DNA of 64,000 nucleotides from Sphagnum compactum (taxonomy: Eukaryota; Bryophyta; Sphagnopsida; Sphagnales), in the NCBI GenBank assembly GCA_965153455.1, contig OZ234496.1, positions 4,411,207 through 4,475,206 on the forward strand, read 5' to 3'. The notes beneath the pieces were generated by a model that saw only the letters and a program-made list of their open reading frames with translations, had not been told where the DNA came from and did not search any database. Position numbers and translations under genes: made by a program. Below are positions 63,033 through 64,000 of this stretch, piece after piece. Position 1 is the first letter of the stretch, and every line of letters starts with the position of its first letter.

Positions 63033-63590
63033 CTGTCCAAGGGCCTTACCCCATGTAATAACCATGTCAGCTCCTACTCATCAAGTGAAGAAAAATCAGT
63101 GGGCTGTCATGATAATGTAAGAGCCAGCTGAGAAACATGAGATGACATCCAGTGTCAGGGAGGAAAAATATTACAGATTTAAGGCATCCCCCAACTACAC
63201 TGGGAAATCTCTGACAGGTCATTATGAGCGATCGGGAGGTTGCATGTAGGTCATGGCATGCCCTAGATTGGCATGCAGTCGAGGATGCAATATACAGGGG
63301 CACTGGATCTGCATGGGCAGGACTGAAAGGTCTCATCAAAGAAAAATCTGGAGCCCTGTAACGTATTGTGTTTACTGGTGGAGTCCAAGAAGCCTGCATA
63401 TGCTGTTGAGGGGGTGGGGAAGCTGTGGAAGTTCCAAGTGTGCATGGGTCAGCCTGATTATTCTTTGTGAAATTTTGCCAAAAGTGGTCTGCTGTTAGTT
63501 CCTTCTCTCTTTGCAACGGATTCTTTGTATTTGTGCCCCTCCAAAAAAACAGCCAAAAAGCGAAATTCAAAATTCAAAATTCAAAAATGA

Positions 63591-63812
63591 AGTGCTTTTG
63601 GAAGTTTTCAATCATGAGAAGTGAAGAAAAGATAGTAAATATCACTAGATTTCTATATTTGATTTTCAGAGTGTAGATTGAAATATAGAAGGATGAGTAA
63701 AGATTTGTATTCATAGCCAGATTTGGTAAATCTTCGTAGGGATTATTGTCACTTTTTCTACATCATCCTTGGATGATTGTCACTTTGGCTACAAACAAAA
63801 ATTCCAAACAAA
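63591..63812. repeat. Dispersed repeat family B, copy 2
   Basis: It shares TAGATTTCTATATTTGATTTT, GTGTAG, GAAATATAGAA, GTAAAGATTTG, AGCCAGATTTGG and CACTTTGGCTACAAACAAAAA, in order, with the copy at 24,836-25,014. The last part contains a small internal duplication (GGATGATTGTCACTTT and GGGATTATTGTCACTTT). Confidence 0.65.
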
Positions 63813-64000
63813 AAGATGGCATGGGTCTTGATGCAACACACACATGAGCAAACAATGTCCTCAAGATGTGAATAGCCAATCTTCAAGATGTGATGGTTGA
63901 AATAGTGAGAACATGCCCATCTCTCCAGGAATCTTCAATGGCAATTCTGACTCAAGACCAGCATTGAACAAGAAAATGATTGCTTAGACAACTTTGGTGG

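Noticed and set aside
63067-63570. 167-codon minus-strand open frame
   Set aside because: It is the longest frame in this part but has no recognisable motif, and its composition looks like translated non-coding DNA.
1-64000. CRISPR array, operon or prokaryotic features
   Set aside because: The window is eukaryotic: spliced genes, GT-AG introns and plant repeats. None of the tandem repeats has a regular repeat-spacer structure.

Overview
This window looks like nuclear DNA of a land plant. Long AT-rich intergenic stretches surround a few intron-containing genes. ORC1 here carries a PHD finger nested in its BAH domain, which is a plant feature. The chalcone-synthase-family genes have the conserved intron that splits a cysteine codon. 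Plant-type TTTAGGG (AACCCTAAA) motifs recur. The wide gene spacing and the many decayed transposon relics suggest a fairly large genome, perhaps a non-seed plant, but the sequence alone does not settle the clade.

Layout: positions 1-28,300 are AT-rich, with microsatellites, fold-backs, small tandem duplications and a dispersed repeat family; I recognise no intact gene there. Positions 28,334-34,447 (minus) hold a complete ORC1 gene that I rebuilt as 16 exons (924 residues). Two E2F-type sites lie upstream, and a three-unit tandem array in intron 1 copies the end of exon 1. Positions 37,500-44,340 are a transposon graveyard: a TIR-bearing MITE-like element, a hAT transposase tail, and two pieces of a DUF7869-like repetitive protein. 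Positions 46,008-47,458 and 56,990-58,447 (both minus) are two intact two-exon type III polyketide synthase genes of 414 and 416 residues. Between them, at 53,291-54,836 (minus), is an intron-bearing, frameshifted fragment of the cohesin gene SMC3. The last 5 kb has fragments that look like exons but that I could not assign.

How they relate: ORC1 is a replication-licensing ATPase, and its E2F sites fit G1/S control. The two polyketide synthases are a tandem pair. They keep the Cys-His-Asn catalytic triad, but both positions equivalent to the gatekeeper phenylalanines of chalcone synthase are replaced and a short insertion lies near the pocket. They are therefore probably not chalcone synthases. 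A stretch of about 715 bp in exon 2 differs at only four synonymous sites, while short adjacent stretches differ strongly, which suggests gene conversion. Their proximal promoters share a TATA-box context and repeated CTGACT motifs, so co-regulation is plausible.
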